Position numbers and translations under genes: made by a program
Assembly: GCA_902782145.1 (NCBI GenBank)
Contig: CACZLZ010000013.1
Location: 1 to 58,282, forward strand
Reading direction: 5' to 3'
Origin: an uncultured Aeromonadales bacterium
Lineage (GTDB): Bacteria > Pseudomonadota > Gammaproteobacteria > Enterobacterales > Succinivibrionaceae
DNA length: 58,282 nucleotides
In this document: piece after piece, positions 37,111 through 46,229 of the stretch
Position numbering within the stretch: the first letter of the stretch is position 1
Layout of the letters: each line of letters opens with the position of its first letter
The notes under the pieces: generated by a model
Database searches by the model: none
The model's input: only the letters and a program-made list of their open reading frames with translations
Told to the model about the DNA's origin: nothing

Positions 37111-38247
37111 TCATGCGCGGTTGTACTTGGCCGTCCTCGGGAACGCAATCTCATTCTCATCGAAGAGATAGCAGGCCTGGGGAGGAATGCCCACCACCAG
37201 GGTGTCACCGGTGTCCACAGGGATCTCGGAGGCTGCCTTGACAGTGAAGTCCTCACCGTCCACGTCCATGTAGACGAAGGACTCAGCGCCCAGATGCTCA
37301 GCCACATTGACCAGACCGTTGATCCGGCCGGTGGCATCAGGATGATCCGTAGGAACCAGGTGCTCAGGACGAATGCCCAGTTCGACAGAGTCGCCGACCT
37401 TGGCCCGGCGGGCGTCAACACAGGCGGTGATGATGTCACCGGTGTTCAGTTTGACCTTGCACTGCTTCTCCTGGATGTCCAGCAGAGTGCCCTTCAGGAA
37501 GTTCATCTTAGGGGATCCGATGAATCCGGCCACAAACTTGTTCTGCGGATTGTGGTACAGCTCCAGAGGGGAACCGAACTGCTCCAGATTGGTCTCAGCC
37601 TCTTCCTTCAGAGGGCTCAGAACGCAGATCTTGTCAGCCAGGGTCATAGCCTCAACCTGATCGTGGGTAACGTAGATGATGGTAGCGCCCAGTTCCTGGT
37701 GGAGCTTGGCGATCTCAATACGCATCTTCACGCGGAGGGCAGCGTCCAGGTTTGACAGGGGCTCGTCAAACAGGAACACAGAGGGGTGCTGCACAATGCA
37801 GCGGCCGATGGCCACACGCTGACGCTGACCGCCGGACAGTGCCTTGGGCTTGCGCTCCAGGAACTGCATCAGGCCCAGCATCTCAGCTGCCTTGTTCACA
37901 CGCTTGCGGATGGACTCCTTATCAACCTTCTTCAGCTCCAGACCGAATGCCATGTTCTTGAACACGTTCATGTGAGGATACAGAGCGTAGGACTGGAACA
38001 CCATGCCGATGTTGCGGTCAACAGGAGGCACGTCATTCATGTACTGGCCGCCAATGAGCAGCTCACCGGAGGTGATGTCCTCAAGGCCGGCGATCATGCG
38101 CAGCAGAGTGGACTTGCCGCAGCCGGAGGGTCCGACGAACACGATGAACTCACCATCCTCAATGTTCATGTTGATATCCCGGAGGGTGTCCTTAAGCGTT
38201 CCAGGATTGTAGTTTTTCAGAACGTTCTTTAATACAACTTCAGCCAT
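37111..38247 (-). CDS. malK: MalK, maltose/maltodextrin ABC transporter ATPase
   Basis: Cytoplasmic ATPase of the MalFGK2 importer. The 378 residues carry Walker A GPSGCGKST near residue 39, the Q-loop, the signature LSGGQRQRVAIGR, Walker B VFLFDEPLSNLDA, the switch His in IYVTHDQ and a C-terminal regulatory TOBE region. It is the last gene of malE-malF-malG-malK, 78 bp after malG. It also resembles the shared multi-sugar ATPases (UgpC/MsmX type), but context favours MalK. Confidence 0.94.
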   Translation of the reverse strand: MAEVVLKNVLKNYNPGTLKDTLRDINMNIEDGEFIVFVGPSGCGKSTLLRMIAGLEDITSGELLIGGQYMNDVPPVDRNIGMVFQSYALYPHMNVFKNMAFGLELKKVDKESIRKRVNKAAEMLGLMQFLERKPKALSGGQRQRVAIGRCIVQHPSVFLFDEPLSNLDAALRVKMRIEIAKLHQELGATIIYVTHDQVEAMTLADKICVLSPLKEEAETNLEQFGSPLELYHNPQNKFVAGFIGSPKMNFLKGTLLDIQEKQCKVKLNTGDIITACVDARRAKVGDSVELGIRPEHLVPTDHPDATGRINGLVNVAEHLGAESFVYMDVDGEDFTVKAASEIPVDTGDTLVVGIPPQACYLFDENEIAFPRTAKYNRA

Positions 38248-38325
38248 ATTATTCTATTAAGCCTCAACTAAAAATTCTTCAGATGAAGACTCCGGAGCCC
38301 ATGGGGCTCCAGAGCCCCCGGGATA

Positions 38326-39225
38326 TCAGCCCTTGACGCCGCCGGCAGTCAGACCGCCAACCAGGTACCTCTGAGCGCAGAGGAACACCACCGTGATGGG
38401 CAGACCGGACATGACAGCCGCAGCAGCAAAGTCGCCCCACAAGTAGTTCTGGGGGTACAGGTACTGCTGGGCGCCCACGGCCAGGGTCAGCTTGTCCACC
38501 GGAGCGGAGGTCAGCAGCAGGGATGCCACAGGAACCTCGGTGATGGTACCGATGAAGGACAGGATGAACACCACAGCCAGGATGGGCACTGACAGGGGCA
38601 GGAGCACCAGTCTGAAGGCCTGCCACGGGGTGGCGCCGTCAATGGCGGCAGCCTCTTCCAGGGAAGGGTCAATGGTCTCGAAGTAGCCCTTGATGGTCCA
38701 GATGTGCAGCGCTATGCCGCCCATGTAGGACAGGATGAGTCCCGCATGGGTGTTCAGGCCCAGGGAGGGGATGTACTCACCCAGTTTGTCGAACAGGGCA
38801 TAGATGGCCACCAGTGCCAGCACTGTAGGGAACATCTGAACAATCAGCATGATGTTCAGGATGGTCTCCTTGCCGTGGAAGCGCAGGCGGGCGAAGGCAT
38901 AAGCCGAGGTGGTGGACAGCAGCAGGATGAAGAAAGAAGTCGCCACTGCGATGTACACCGAGTTGAACAGCCAGCTCAGCACAGGGAAGGGAGGGTTGAC
39001 GATCTTGCCGTTGATCTCAACCTGCTGACCCAGGGCCAGTTTCCAGTGCTCCAGGGAGAACTCGTCTCCGGTGGGGATGACGCTGCCCACTGAGAAGTTG
39101 CCGTGTCTGAAGGAAATTGCGGTAACCATCAGCAACGGGAACATGATCAGCAGAATGAAGCCCAGAACAACCGCATGGGCCGCGGCAATCCTGTACTTGA
39201 TGGATTTGGGTTGAACAATTGCCAT
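38326..39225 (-). CDS. malG: MalG, maltose ABC transporter permease
   Basis: Inner-membrane permease of 299 residues with six helices, close to E. coli MalG (296). The EAA loop, which contacts MalK, reads [25 protein letters not shown]. The C-terminus ends [12 protein letters not shown], like the MalG tail that reaches the substrate site. It starts 13 bp after malF. Confidence 0.96.
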   Translation of the reverse strand: MAIVQPKSIKYRIAAAHAVVLGFILLIMFPLLMVTAISFRHGNFSVGSVIPTGDEFSLEHWKLALGQQVEINGKIVNPPFPVLSWLFNSVYIAVATSFFILLLSTTSAYAFARLRFHGKETILNIMLIVQMFPTVLALVAIYALFDKLGEYIPSLGLNTHAGLILSYMGGIALHIWTIKGYFETIDPSLEEAAAIDGATPWQAFRLVLLPLSVPILAVVFILSFIGTITEVPVASLLLTSAPVDKLTLAVGAQQYLYPQNYLWGDFAAAAVMSGLPITVVFLCAQRYLVGGLTAGGVKG

Positions 39226-39238
39226 TTAGATTGTCTCC

Positions 39239-41011
39239 TTATGCCTGTGCCTTGTCCTCGGCCAGTCTGCGGGTGAACCACAGCTGTACCACTGCGATGG
39301 CGCCGACCAGCAGGAAGATCAGGGTGGCAATGGCTGCTGCCAGGCCGTAGTTCTGACCGCCGTTGCCCTGGAAGGCGATACGGTAGGTATAGCTTACAAG
39401 CAAGTCGGTCTCACCGGCCTGAGGGTTGGCATCCAGGATATCCGGGGCGCCGTTGGTCAACAGCATGATGAGCACGAAGTTGTTGAAGTTGAACGCGAAG
39501 GATGCGATCAGCAGGGGGGTCAGCGGCTTGATGAGAAGCGGCAGGGTGATCTTAAAGAAGTTGTTCACGAAGGACGCGCCGTCCATTGCGGAGGCTTCGT
39601 ACAGATCATCGGGAATGGACTTCAGCAGACCCATGCACAGGATCATCATGTAAGGATAGCCCAGCCAGGCGTTGACAATGAGGATCATGGTCTTGGCCCA
39701 GAAGGGGCTGTTGAACCACGCGATATCCTCATAGTTGTCCATGAAGATGCCCATGAAGCCTCTGATGATGGCGTTGATTTCACCATAGCTTTCATTGAAC
39801 AGTCCGCGGAACACCAGGATGGAGATGAAGGCCGGCACCGCATAGGGGAGAACCAGGAAGAGACGGTAGACACCGCGGCCCTTCAGGAATTCCCACTGCA
39901 CAAGGCAGGCAAGCACCATGCCGATGGCCAGGGTGATGAACACGGTCAGGGCAGCAAAGATCACCGTCCAGATGAAGATCTTGATGAAGGGTTTTCTCAC
40001 GCCCTCATCCTTGATGATCTGGCCGAAGTTCTTGAAGCCCACATTGACCTTGAAGCCAGGAACGTAGTTCTCGCCCACCGGACGGCCCTCGTCATCCAGA
40101 TAACGGTAGTAGCCGGCCTCGGTGTCAGGAGCGAAGTAGCGGCTGGTCTCGTTGTCCTTCAGCAGGTTCTCATCATTGATGAAGCGGCCGCCGGGAAGGG
40201 TGGCACCGAACTTGACCTGGTCGAACTTGTTGATGACAGCCTCAAACTCCTTGAACTTGGTCTTCTTCAGATGGATGCTGCTGTCAGGGAGCACCAGAAG
40301 CACATGGTCCAGGGCAACCTTGTAGTCCACATTGACTTCCTTGGGGGAAGCCAGACCCTCAATGCCCTTGGCACACTCGTCAAACTCGATGGGATCGCCG
40401 TTCTCGTCCTTGCAGTTGTTGCCGTTGGGACCGTCCCACTTGGTCAGATTGACATTGGTGATGGGAACGTTGATGTTCTGCAGCTCGGAGCTGGGCTTGA
40501 TCTCAAAGAAGTCCGACATGTACATGGCACGGCTATCGTCGATCTTCTGCAGGAAGATCTGAGCCTGCCGGGACAGGGAACTGCTGGTGGCAGACTTCTT
40601 CTTGGTCACCAGTTTGAAGAGATAAGAGCCGCCTCCAGGCTGATCCGTGGGGATCTTGTACAATTTCTGCAGGTGGAACTTCATCGCCCGGTCCTGGGTG
40701 TAGGTGTGCTCACCCGAATAGTTGGTGAAGGCGATGGAAATGGTATAGACCATAGGGAAGATGATGAACGTCACCATGCCCGCTATGGCCGGATAAGCAT
40801 AGCGGTGGGCATACGTTCTCTTGGACAGGTAGATGATCACACCGGAGGTGACCAGCACGATGACCAGCAGCGGAAACGCCACATCACCCCTGAGGTACAT
40901 GGACACCACCATGTATCCGGAGTAGGCAACAATCAGAATGACCGCCAGCCACTTAAGCCATGACAGTGGCGACTGCATTTCCGACTGTTTCCTCAAATCG
41001 TTTTGAGCCAT
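39239..41011 (-). CDS. malF: MalF, maltose ABC transporter permease
   Basis: Inner-membrane permease of 590 residues, longer than E. coli MalF (514). N-terminal helices are followed by a large periplasmic P2-like domain (about residues 90-340), which docks the binding protein, and by the C-terminal helices with the EAA loop YEASAMDGASFVNNFFKITLPLLIKP. The added length is mostly in the periplasmic domain. A terminator hairpin lies between malE and malF, so malF is probably expressed well below malE. Confidence 0.95.
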   Translation of the reverse strand: MAQNDLRKQSEMQSPLSWLKWLAVILIVAYSGYMVVSMYLRGDVAFPLLVIVLVTSGVIIYLSKRTYAHRYAYPAIAGMVTFIIFPMVYTISIAFTNYSGEHTYTQDRAMKFHLQKLYKIPTDQPGGGSYLFKLVTKKKSATSSSLSRQAQIFLQKIDDSRAMYMSDFFEIKPSSELQNINVPITNVNLTKWDGPNGNNCKDENGDPIEFDECAKGIEGLASPKEVNVDYKVALDHVLLVLPDSSIHLKKTKFKEFEAVINKFDQVKFGATLPGGRFINDENLLKDNETSRYFAPDTEAGYYRYLDDEGRPVGENYVPGFKVNVGFKNFGQIIKDEGVRKPFIKIFIWTVIFAALTVFITLAIGMVLACLVQWEFLKGRGVYRLFLVLPYAVPAFISILVFRGLFNESYGEINAIIRGFMGIFMDNYEDIAWFNSPFWAKTMILIVNAWLGYPYMMILCMGLLKSIPDDLYEASAMDGASFVNNFFKITLPLLIKPLTPLLIASFAFNFNNFVLIMLLTNGAPDILDANPQAGETDLLVSYTYRIAFQGNGGQNYGLAAAIATLIFLLVGAIAVVQLWFTRRLAEDKAQA

Positions 41012-41034
41012 ACAAAAACCTTAAAAAATTTGCC

Positions 41035-41070
41035 AAAAAAAAAGCTCCCTCAAGCCTTCGGAGGGAGCCC
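41035..41070 (-). terminator. Intra-operon terminator between malE and malF
   Basis: On the minus strand GCTCCCTC and GAGGGAGC (41061-41068 and 41044-41051) form a perfect 8-bp stem directly followed by nine T, 10 bp after the malE stop. malF starts only about 25 bp further on, so this is probably a partial terminator that sets high binding protein over permease. Confidence 0.8.
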
Positions 41071-41078
41071 TGAAAAGA

Positions 41079-42260
41079 TTACTGTACGATACGCTGAGAG
41101 GCAGTGGCCAGAGCTTCGTCAGTGGACTGACGGCCAGTGGTTGCGTTCTTGAGAGCCTGCTGGAAGGCGGACCAGAAACGGTTCATCTCAGCAACGTTAG
41201 GCATAGGCTCGCCGTTGACAGCGTTGGCCATGGTTGCCTTGATCCGGACATCCTTTTCCAGCTGCTTCTGGAAGGACTTCAGAGCTGCGGCACCCAGAGC
41301 CTTGTCATCATTGAGGGCCTTCAGGCCGGCGTCAGTCAGGAGGTAATTCTCCAGGAAGGCGATGGCCAGTTCCTTGTTGGGGGACTGGGCATTGACAGCG
41401 AAGCCCTGGACACCGACGAATGCCTTGCCGGGCTTGCCAGCCAGCTTAGGCAGAGCGTTGACAGTGTACTTGACCTTGCCATCATAGTTGGACCAGGACC
41501 AGGGGCCGTTGATGATGCAGGCAACATCGCCCTTGGCGAAGTTGGAGTCCATGACACCGTAGTCAACACCCTTCTCCATGATCTTGTCCTTGATCAGGCT
41601 GACGATGAAGTTGACACCCTTCTTGGCGCCGTCGTTGTTGACACCGGTGTCCTTCACATCATACTGGCCAGGGCCGGTCTTCTTGAAGACATAGCCGCCG
41701 TTGGCAGCGATCAGAGGATAGGAGAAGTAAGGGTTGGTGTAGTCCCACATCAGAGCGTGCTTGCCCTTGGCGGACAGGTCCTTCTCCAGCTTGACGAAGT
41801 CCTCGAAGTTCTCAGGAGCCTTCTTCACCAGATCCTGGTTGCAGAGGAGACCGATAGCCTCAACGGAGACAGGATAGCCGTAAATCTTGTTGTCAATGGT
41901 CAGAGCGTCCCAGGCGAACTTCTGGAACTTGTCCTTGACAGCCTTGGAAGGATTCAATTCGGTCAGAAGGCCTGCTTTTGCCCACTCGCCAAAACGGTCA
42001 TGAGCCCACATGAAGAGGTCGGGTCCGTTGCCGGTGGAGGCGGCCTGCTGGAACTTGTTCTCAACGCCGTCCGGATGGGCAACTTCAACGGGAACGCCCT
42101 GCTCCTCAGTGAATTTCTTGCCTACTACAGCAATGCCGTCATAAGCCTTGTCACCGTTTACCCAGATCACCAGCTTGCCAGCTTCGATGCCGGCGGAAGC
42201 CATGGAGGACAAACCGAGAGTGGCGGCAGCAACTAAAGTAGCAACAATTTTCTTTTTCAT
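41079..42260 (-). CDS. malE: MalE, periplasmic maltose-binding protein
   Basis: Substrate-binding protein of the maltose importer. The 393 residues have a classical signal peptide (MKKKIVATLVAAATLGLSSM, cleavage after ASA). The mature start EAGKLVIWVNGDKAYDGIA resembles E. coli MalE, as do GPDLFMWAHDRFGEWAKAGLL and the C-terminal RFWSAFQQALKNATTGRQS. AAAGGA lies eight bases before the ATG. Codon use is more biased and poorer in GATC than in neighbouring genes, as expected for a highly expressed protein. Confidence 0.96.
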   Translation of the reverse strand: MKKKIVATLVAAATLGLSSMASAGIEAGKLVIWVNGDKAYDGIAVVGKKFTEEQGVPVEVAHPDGVENKFQQAASTGNGPDLFMWAHDRFGEWAKAGLLTELNPSKAVKDKFQKFAWDALTIDNKIYGYPVSVEAIGLLCNQDLVKKAPENFEDFVKLEKDLSAKGKHALMWDYTNPYFSYPLIAANGGYVFKKTGPGQYDVKDTGVNNDGAKKGVNFIVSLIKDKIMEKGVDYGVMDSNFAKGDVACIINGPWSWSNYDGKVKYTVNALPKLAGKPGKAFVGVQGFAVNAQSPNKELAIAFLENYLLTDAGLKALNDDKALGAAALKSFQKQLEKDVRIKATMANAVNGEPMPNVAEMNRFWSAFQQALKNATTGRQSTDEALATASQRIVQ

Positions 42261-42318
42261 GCCTTAATTCCTTTAATAAATCACATGTTCTCGAAGGATA
42301 GCTCCCCCGATCCCTTGC

Positions 42319-42361
42319 ATATTATTAGATCCGCCGCCCCCAACAGGTGACACAGATCTCA
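42319..42361 (-). promoter_or_regulatory. Candidate class II CRP-dependent malE promoter
   Basis: On the minus strand TAATAT (42319-42324) is a good -10. GGTGACACAGATCTCA (42346-42361) matches the CRP consensus TGTGA-N6-TCACA at 8 of 10 positions. Its centre would be about 41.5 bp upstream of a start near 42312, the standard class II position, and no good -35 is present, as expected for such promoters. Confidence 0.5.
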
Positions 42362-42918
42362 TTTTGCAAATTTTCCGGCAGGGTGCCGGACGGAGGGTTC
42401 ACTATTTGCCTACTAACGAGTACGCGGATCTCAGAACCGGTCTGGGCCCCAAAAACGCATACTTGCCAAACAGCATGGATCTTAAGCCCCGGAAAGGGCA
42501 AAAGCACAATTTTTGGTGTTTCTCTGCCGGATTTTTTGATACGCCTTGCATTTTGTCCGGAAAATCTCCTGAAAAATCTCCCTTAGCAACACCATATGGT
42601 GCCTTGAAGTGCCACCGGCAACTATATATGAGCATTAGCACCGCATTAACACCTCTCCAGCATCCAACGTTGGCAGCGACTGCCCAGCCTCTGAGCGGTC
42701 CGGAATATACCTTTCCAGGGAACTGTCATCCTGCCTGGAGAAGTGGTTCACCCCGTTCTCAGCCTCTGCCCGGCCATGCACGGAACAGCAGGTCATCCTC
42801 ACCGGCACTGACACCGATCCCTCCCACACTAATCCCACAATCCTTCATTAATTCTTCCACTGCCCCGGCACGGACCGGGCAGCCCCCGACGTATGCCGTC
42901 CTGTCAAGCCCCGCCCTG

Positions 42919-42940
42919 CCCTGTCAATGCAATGACAGGG
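42919..42940. promoter_or_regulatory. Inverted repeat upstream of yejM
   Basis: CCCTGTCA-ATGCAA-TGACAGGG is a perfect 8-bp inverted repeat, 9 bp before a -10-like TAAAAT. It could be an operator over the -35 region of yejM. No T-run follows, so it is not a terminator. Confidence 0.4.
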
Positions 42941-42987
42941 TAAATCTGCTAAAATTGCCCCATCTGGATTAGGAAGTCAGCTTACGG

Positions 42988-44754
42988 ATGAACAGTTTTG
43001 TCAGAAGGATCGCCTACGGGGACCGGGTTTCGGCCTGCGTGGAGTGGAGCCACTGGTTTGTGTTCCTCAATGTCTTTGTGACATTTCTCATCGCCCTCAG
43101 ATATCCCCTGAACTTCCCCACCCCCTCAGCCGGACTGGGCATTCTCTATGAGGCGGTGAGTTTCCTGGGGCATTTCTGGTTCCTGAACTTCGTCCTGTTC
43201 CTGGTGTGCCTGTTTCCCCTGGCCTTCCTCATTCCCCATGAGCGGGCCTACCGGATCACCGCCGCCGGGGTGATGTTTCTCTCCCAGACCCTCCTTCTGG
43301 TGGACACCCAGATCTTCCACACCTTCAGCTTTCACCTGAACCACCAGCTGGTGCAGATCTTCGCCGACAACTCCGGCTACCGATCCGGCATGAACTTCAA
43401 CTTCCTGCTGGTGGTCCTGCCCCTTTTGGCAGGGACGGAGTTCCTGCTGTGGCGCTACGCCTCCTACAAAAGCACCAAGAGGAAGGGCAGCTGGATAGCA
43501 CAGAGCCTCACCGCCCTCTTCGTGATCTGCTTCCTGGCCACCCACATGCTGCACATCTGGGCCGACTACGCCCGGTATGAGCCCATCACCGATCAGGAGG
43601 CTTGTCTCCCCCTGTCCTACCCCATGACCGCCAAGAAGTTCCTGGAGCAGAACGCCTGGCTGGCCCTGCCCCAGGCCGGGGAGTCCCAGGCCCGCCACGG
43701 AACCCTGAACTATCCCCTGGCAGCCCTGAAGGTCCGGCCCGGCAGCGCCCGGAACCTGAACTATGTGCTTATCACCATCCGGGGATGGGGCCACGGGGAT
43801 CTGGCCGGTGAACTCATGCCCCACACCGCGTCCCTCAGGAGCACCGCCCTGGAGTTCACCCAGCACTACTCCACCGGCCCCGCCCAGGAGGACGCACTGT
43901 TCAGCCTGTTCTACGGCATCTCGCCCCAGTACCGCCGTGCCTTCCTCCGGGAGGAGGTGACGCCGGTGCTGATTGACGAGTTCCAGCGCCAGTCCTACAC
44001 CATCTCCCGGTTCATTGCAGATCCCTCCGGCAAGGCTGCCGATCTCCAGGGGGCCATCTTCCGGGGACTCCGGGCTGAGGACAGGATCTTCTATCCCACG
44101 GACGCAGAGGCCGGGGAAAACGCCGCCCGGGCTGTGGCCGACCGCTGGGATCCGGGAGCCCGGAACCTGCTGCTGGTTTCCCTGGAGGGGGGCGCCGGTG
44201 CCCTGGATGGAGCCGGCCGCACACCTGCCTCTGACCGCAGTGCCCGGAGGAACCTGCGAGTTGCCCTGCGGGGTGCTGACAGCGCAGTCCGCCGGATCCT
44301 GGAGGCTGTCAGGACCGCCGGCGGAGAGCAGAACACGGTGATCATCATCACCGGCGCCGGGGGTGCCCGGAACAGCCGGGATCTGACCTATGAGAACCTC
44401 CATGTGCCCCTGCTGATCCTGCGTCCCGGTCAGGGACCAGAGCAGATCAGCCGGCTCACCTGCCACGCAGATCTGGCCCCTACCCTGCTCAGCGGCGATC
44501 TGGGCGCCGTTAATCCCCCGGCGGAATACTCCAACGGCACCTCACTGCTGGAAAAGACCGGGGATCCCTTCATCATCGCCGGTGACGGGCAGCATGTGGC
44601 GGTGGTTGAGGACAGCCAGATCACCCAGTTCAGTCCCAAGGGCACCTACCAGGTGACAGACAGCCGCGACGGCGCCCGCACTGATGAGACCGGCGTCACC
44701 ATGCAGACATTGATCAAGGTGACCCGGCAGTTGCATAAGTTCTACAGGAAGTAA
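42988..44754 (+). CDS. yejM: YejM (PbgA/LapC), inner-membrane sulfatase-like LPS regulator
   Basis: In E. coli this essential protein senses periplasmic-leaflet LPS and restrains LapB/FtsH-driven decay of LpxC. The 588 residues (E. coli 586) show the DUF3413-type membrane part with about five helices (residues 20-210), then a periplasmic sulfatase-like domain (LNYVLITIRGWGHGDLAGELMP; QHYSTGPAQEDALFSLFYG; NTVIIITGAGG). As in YejM, the metal and catalytic residues of true sulfatases are not kept. It is followed by cnoX after 6 bp. Confidence 0.92.
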   Translation: MNSFVRRIAYGDRVSACVEWSHWFVFLNVFVTFLIALRYPLNFPTPSAGLGILYEAVSFLGHFWFLNFVLFLVCLFPLAFLIPHERAYRITAAGVMFLSQTLLLVDTQIFHTFSFHLNHQLVQIFADNSGYRSGMNFNFLLVVLPLLAGTEFLLWRYASYKSTKRKGSWIAQSLTALFVICFLATHMLHIWADYARYEPITDQEACLPLSYPMTAKKFLEQNAWLALPQAGESQARHGTLNYPLAALKVRPGSARNLNYVLITIRGWGHGDLAGELMPHTASLRSTALEFTQHYSTGPAQEDALFSLFYGISPQYRRAFLREEVTPVLIDEFQRQSYTISRFIADPSGKAADLQGAIFRGLRAEDRIFYPTDAEAGENAARAVADRWDPGARNLLLVSLEGGAGALDGAGRTPASDRSARRNLRVALRGADSAVRRILEAVRTAGGEQNTVIIITGAGGARNSRDLTYENLHVPLLILRPGQGPEQISRLTCHADLAPTLLSGDLGAVNPPAEYSNGTSLLEKTGDPFIIAGDGQHVAVVEDSQITQFSPKGTYQVTDSRDGARTDETGVTMQTLIKVTRQLHKFYRK

Positions 44755-44760
44755 GAAAAA

Positions 44761-45612
44761 ATGATCACAGACATCACCCGCAGCAACATCCAGGACGTGC
44801 AGAAGATCCTGATCGAGGGATCCCAGGACCGGAACGTCATCATTTTCATGTATGACTCCGACGAGCCCAAATCCGAAGGCCTCAAGGCCAAGCTGTCCCT
44901 GCTGGCAGGCAATGACAGCGCCACCTCCCTGGTGAACGTCAACCTCCGGGAGACCCCGGAGCTGGCCCAGATGCTCCCGGTAAGGGATCTGCCCTCACTG
45001 ATGGTCATCCGGAGCGGCAAGCTGCTGGGCAGCCTGGAGGGTCCCGGAGCCTATGAGCCTGATGAGTTCGTGAAGAAGTTCCTGCCCAAGGAGGACGAAC
45101 TGCTCCACAGCGAGGCCCGGAAACTTTTGGAAGAAGGGAACCTGGAGGGAGCTCTGGACCGGGTAGATCGGGCCCTTGCCTCCTCCGGAAAGGATCCGGT
45201 CCAGTACCGGCTCACCCGGGCTGACGTGCTCATCAAGCTGAACCGGCTGGATGAGGCCGAGGGGATCCTGCAGGCCATGACCATTGAGGATCAACTGGAC
45301 GGGGGCGATTACTACAGCACCCTGCAGTCCACCCTGAGCCTGGCCCGCCAGGCCCTGGCTGACTCCCCGGTGGAAGAGCTGAAGAAGCGTCTGGAGCAGG
45401 AGCCGGACAATGTGGAGTTGATCATCGAGCTGGCCGCCCAGTACAACAGCCTGAACCAGAAGACTGACGCCCTGGATCTGCTCCTGAGGGTCCTCCGGAA
45501 GGATGTGAGCCACCAGGATGCCAAGAAGACCTATCTGGACATTCTGGAGACCATGGGCAGCAGTCCTGTGGTGTCAGCATACCGCCGGAAGCTCTACACC
45601 CTGATGTACTGA
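44761..45612 (+). CDS. cnoX: CnoX (YbbN), thioredoxin-fold/TPR co-chaperone
   Basis: A 283-residue protein (E. coli CnoX 284) that protects substrates from over-oxidation and hands them to GroEL. Residues 1-110 form a thioredoxin fold (VNLRETPELAQMLPVRDLPSLMVIRSGKLLGSLEGP) without a CxxC pair; the rest is TPR (EARKLLEEGNLEGALDRVDRAL; ELIIELAAQYNSLNQKTDALDLLL). It lies 6 bp after yejM and ends at a good terminator, so the two genes form one unit. Confidence 0.9.
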   Translation: MITDITRSNIQDVQKILIEGSQDRNVIIFMYDSDEPKSEGLKAKLSLLAGNDSATSLVNVNLRETPELAQMLPVRDLPSLMVIRSGKLLGSLEGPGAYEPDEFVKKFLPKEDELLHSEARKLLEEGNLEGALDRVDRALASSGKDPVQYRLTRADVLIKLNRLDEAEGILQAMTIEDQLDGGDYYSTLQSTLSLARQALADSPVEELKKRLEQEPDNVELIIELAAQYNSLNQKTDALDLLLRVLRKDVSHQDAKKTYLDILETMGSSPVVSAYRRKLYTLMY

Positions 45613-45697
45613 GGAATCAGCCTGAGATCCAGTGAAATCATCCCCAGATCAGAGTGGGCATGAGTACCATCCCAGAGTCCCAGGATCATTTCCGCTG

Positions 45698-45726
45698 AAA
45701 GCCGCCATATGGCGGCTTTGCTTTTC
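45698..45726 (+). terminator. yejM-cnoX terminator
   Basis: AAAGCCGCC-ATAT-GGCGGCTTT followed by GCTTTTCC, about 85 bp after the cnoX stop. The symmetrical A/T flanks could let it work in both directions. Confidence 0.75.
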
Positions 45727-46192
45727 CTGGCACCCAAGCAGGGATCCAGTCCGGATCCAGCCTCGATGGTGGATCGCCTCATCCCCAGTCACAAGTCTCC
45801 GGCAGGATCATGTCCCGCCTCCGGCCAGCACCCGCCTGCCCTGCTAACGGAGCCGCCTTCCCGGAGTTCACCTCAGCACCGGCACCTACACGGCACCGGC
45901 ACCTGACACGGCACCGCCCTCCCTTCACGCAGTAAGAGCGCTGGCAAAATAGAACTTGTGCAGGAAATGCCTGACGGCTGTGGACAGATCCTGGAACTGA
46001 GACGGCTGGAGTCAGCACATCTGATCCTGCCGTGGCAGTCAAGAAGGGAAAGGCAATGGGGTAAACGTGAGAGGCCGCCCCAGAGGCGGCACGGGAAATG
46101 CCGGGATGGGGAAGCCAGTTTCCGGCGGAGCAGGAGTCTGGATCCCCTGACACCCGCACCAGCCGGACAGTCTGATCCGAGTCATAGGATCA

Positions 46193-46220
46193 GGGATCGG
46201 ACCAGAAAGAGTCCGATCCC
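46193..46220 (-). terminator. Perfect hairpin after perM
   Basis: GGGATCGGAC and GTCCGATCCC form a perfect 10-bp stem with an 8-nt loop just downstream of the perM stop. There is no U-tract, so it may stabilise the 3' end or assist Rho-dependent termination. Confidence 0.4.
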
Positions 46221-46229
46221 CGGAAGTGA

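Larger units (their letters stand above)
42261..42987. other. Divergent regulatory spacer between malE and yejM
   Basis: These 727 bp hold the mal promoter near 42310-42361 and, at the right end, an inverted repeat and a -10-like TAAAAT (42950-42955) before yejM. No convincing MalT boxes (GGGGATGAGG type) were found. ORFs in the middle lack start signals and family resemblance. Confidence 0.5.
45613..46229. other. Gene-free spacer between cnoX and perM
   Basis: These 617 bp lie between convergent genes. They hold the cnoX terminator (45698-45726), short CACGGCACCGGCACC repeats near 45880-45915, a GCCGCC/GGCGGC hairpin near 46073-46090 and the hairpin after perM. No ORF has a ribosome site or recognisable product. 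Confidence 0.5.

Noticed and set aside
43126-44466. 446-codon minus-strand ORF over yejM
   Set aside because: Shadow of yejM; Gly/Pro/Gln-rich and without family resemblance.
45779-46159. 126-codon minus-strand ORF in the cnoX-perM spacer
   Set aside because: Cys/Arg/Ala-rich composition, no ribosome site, no family. Treated as non-coding.
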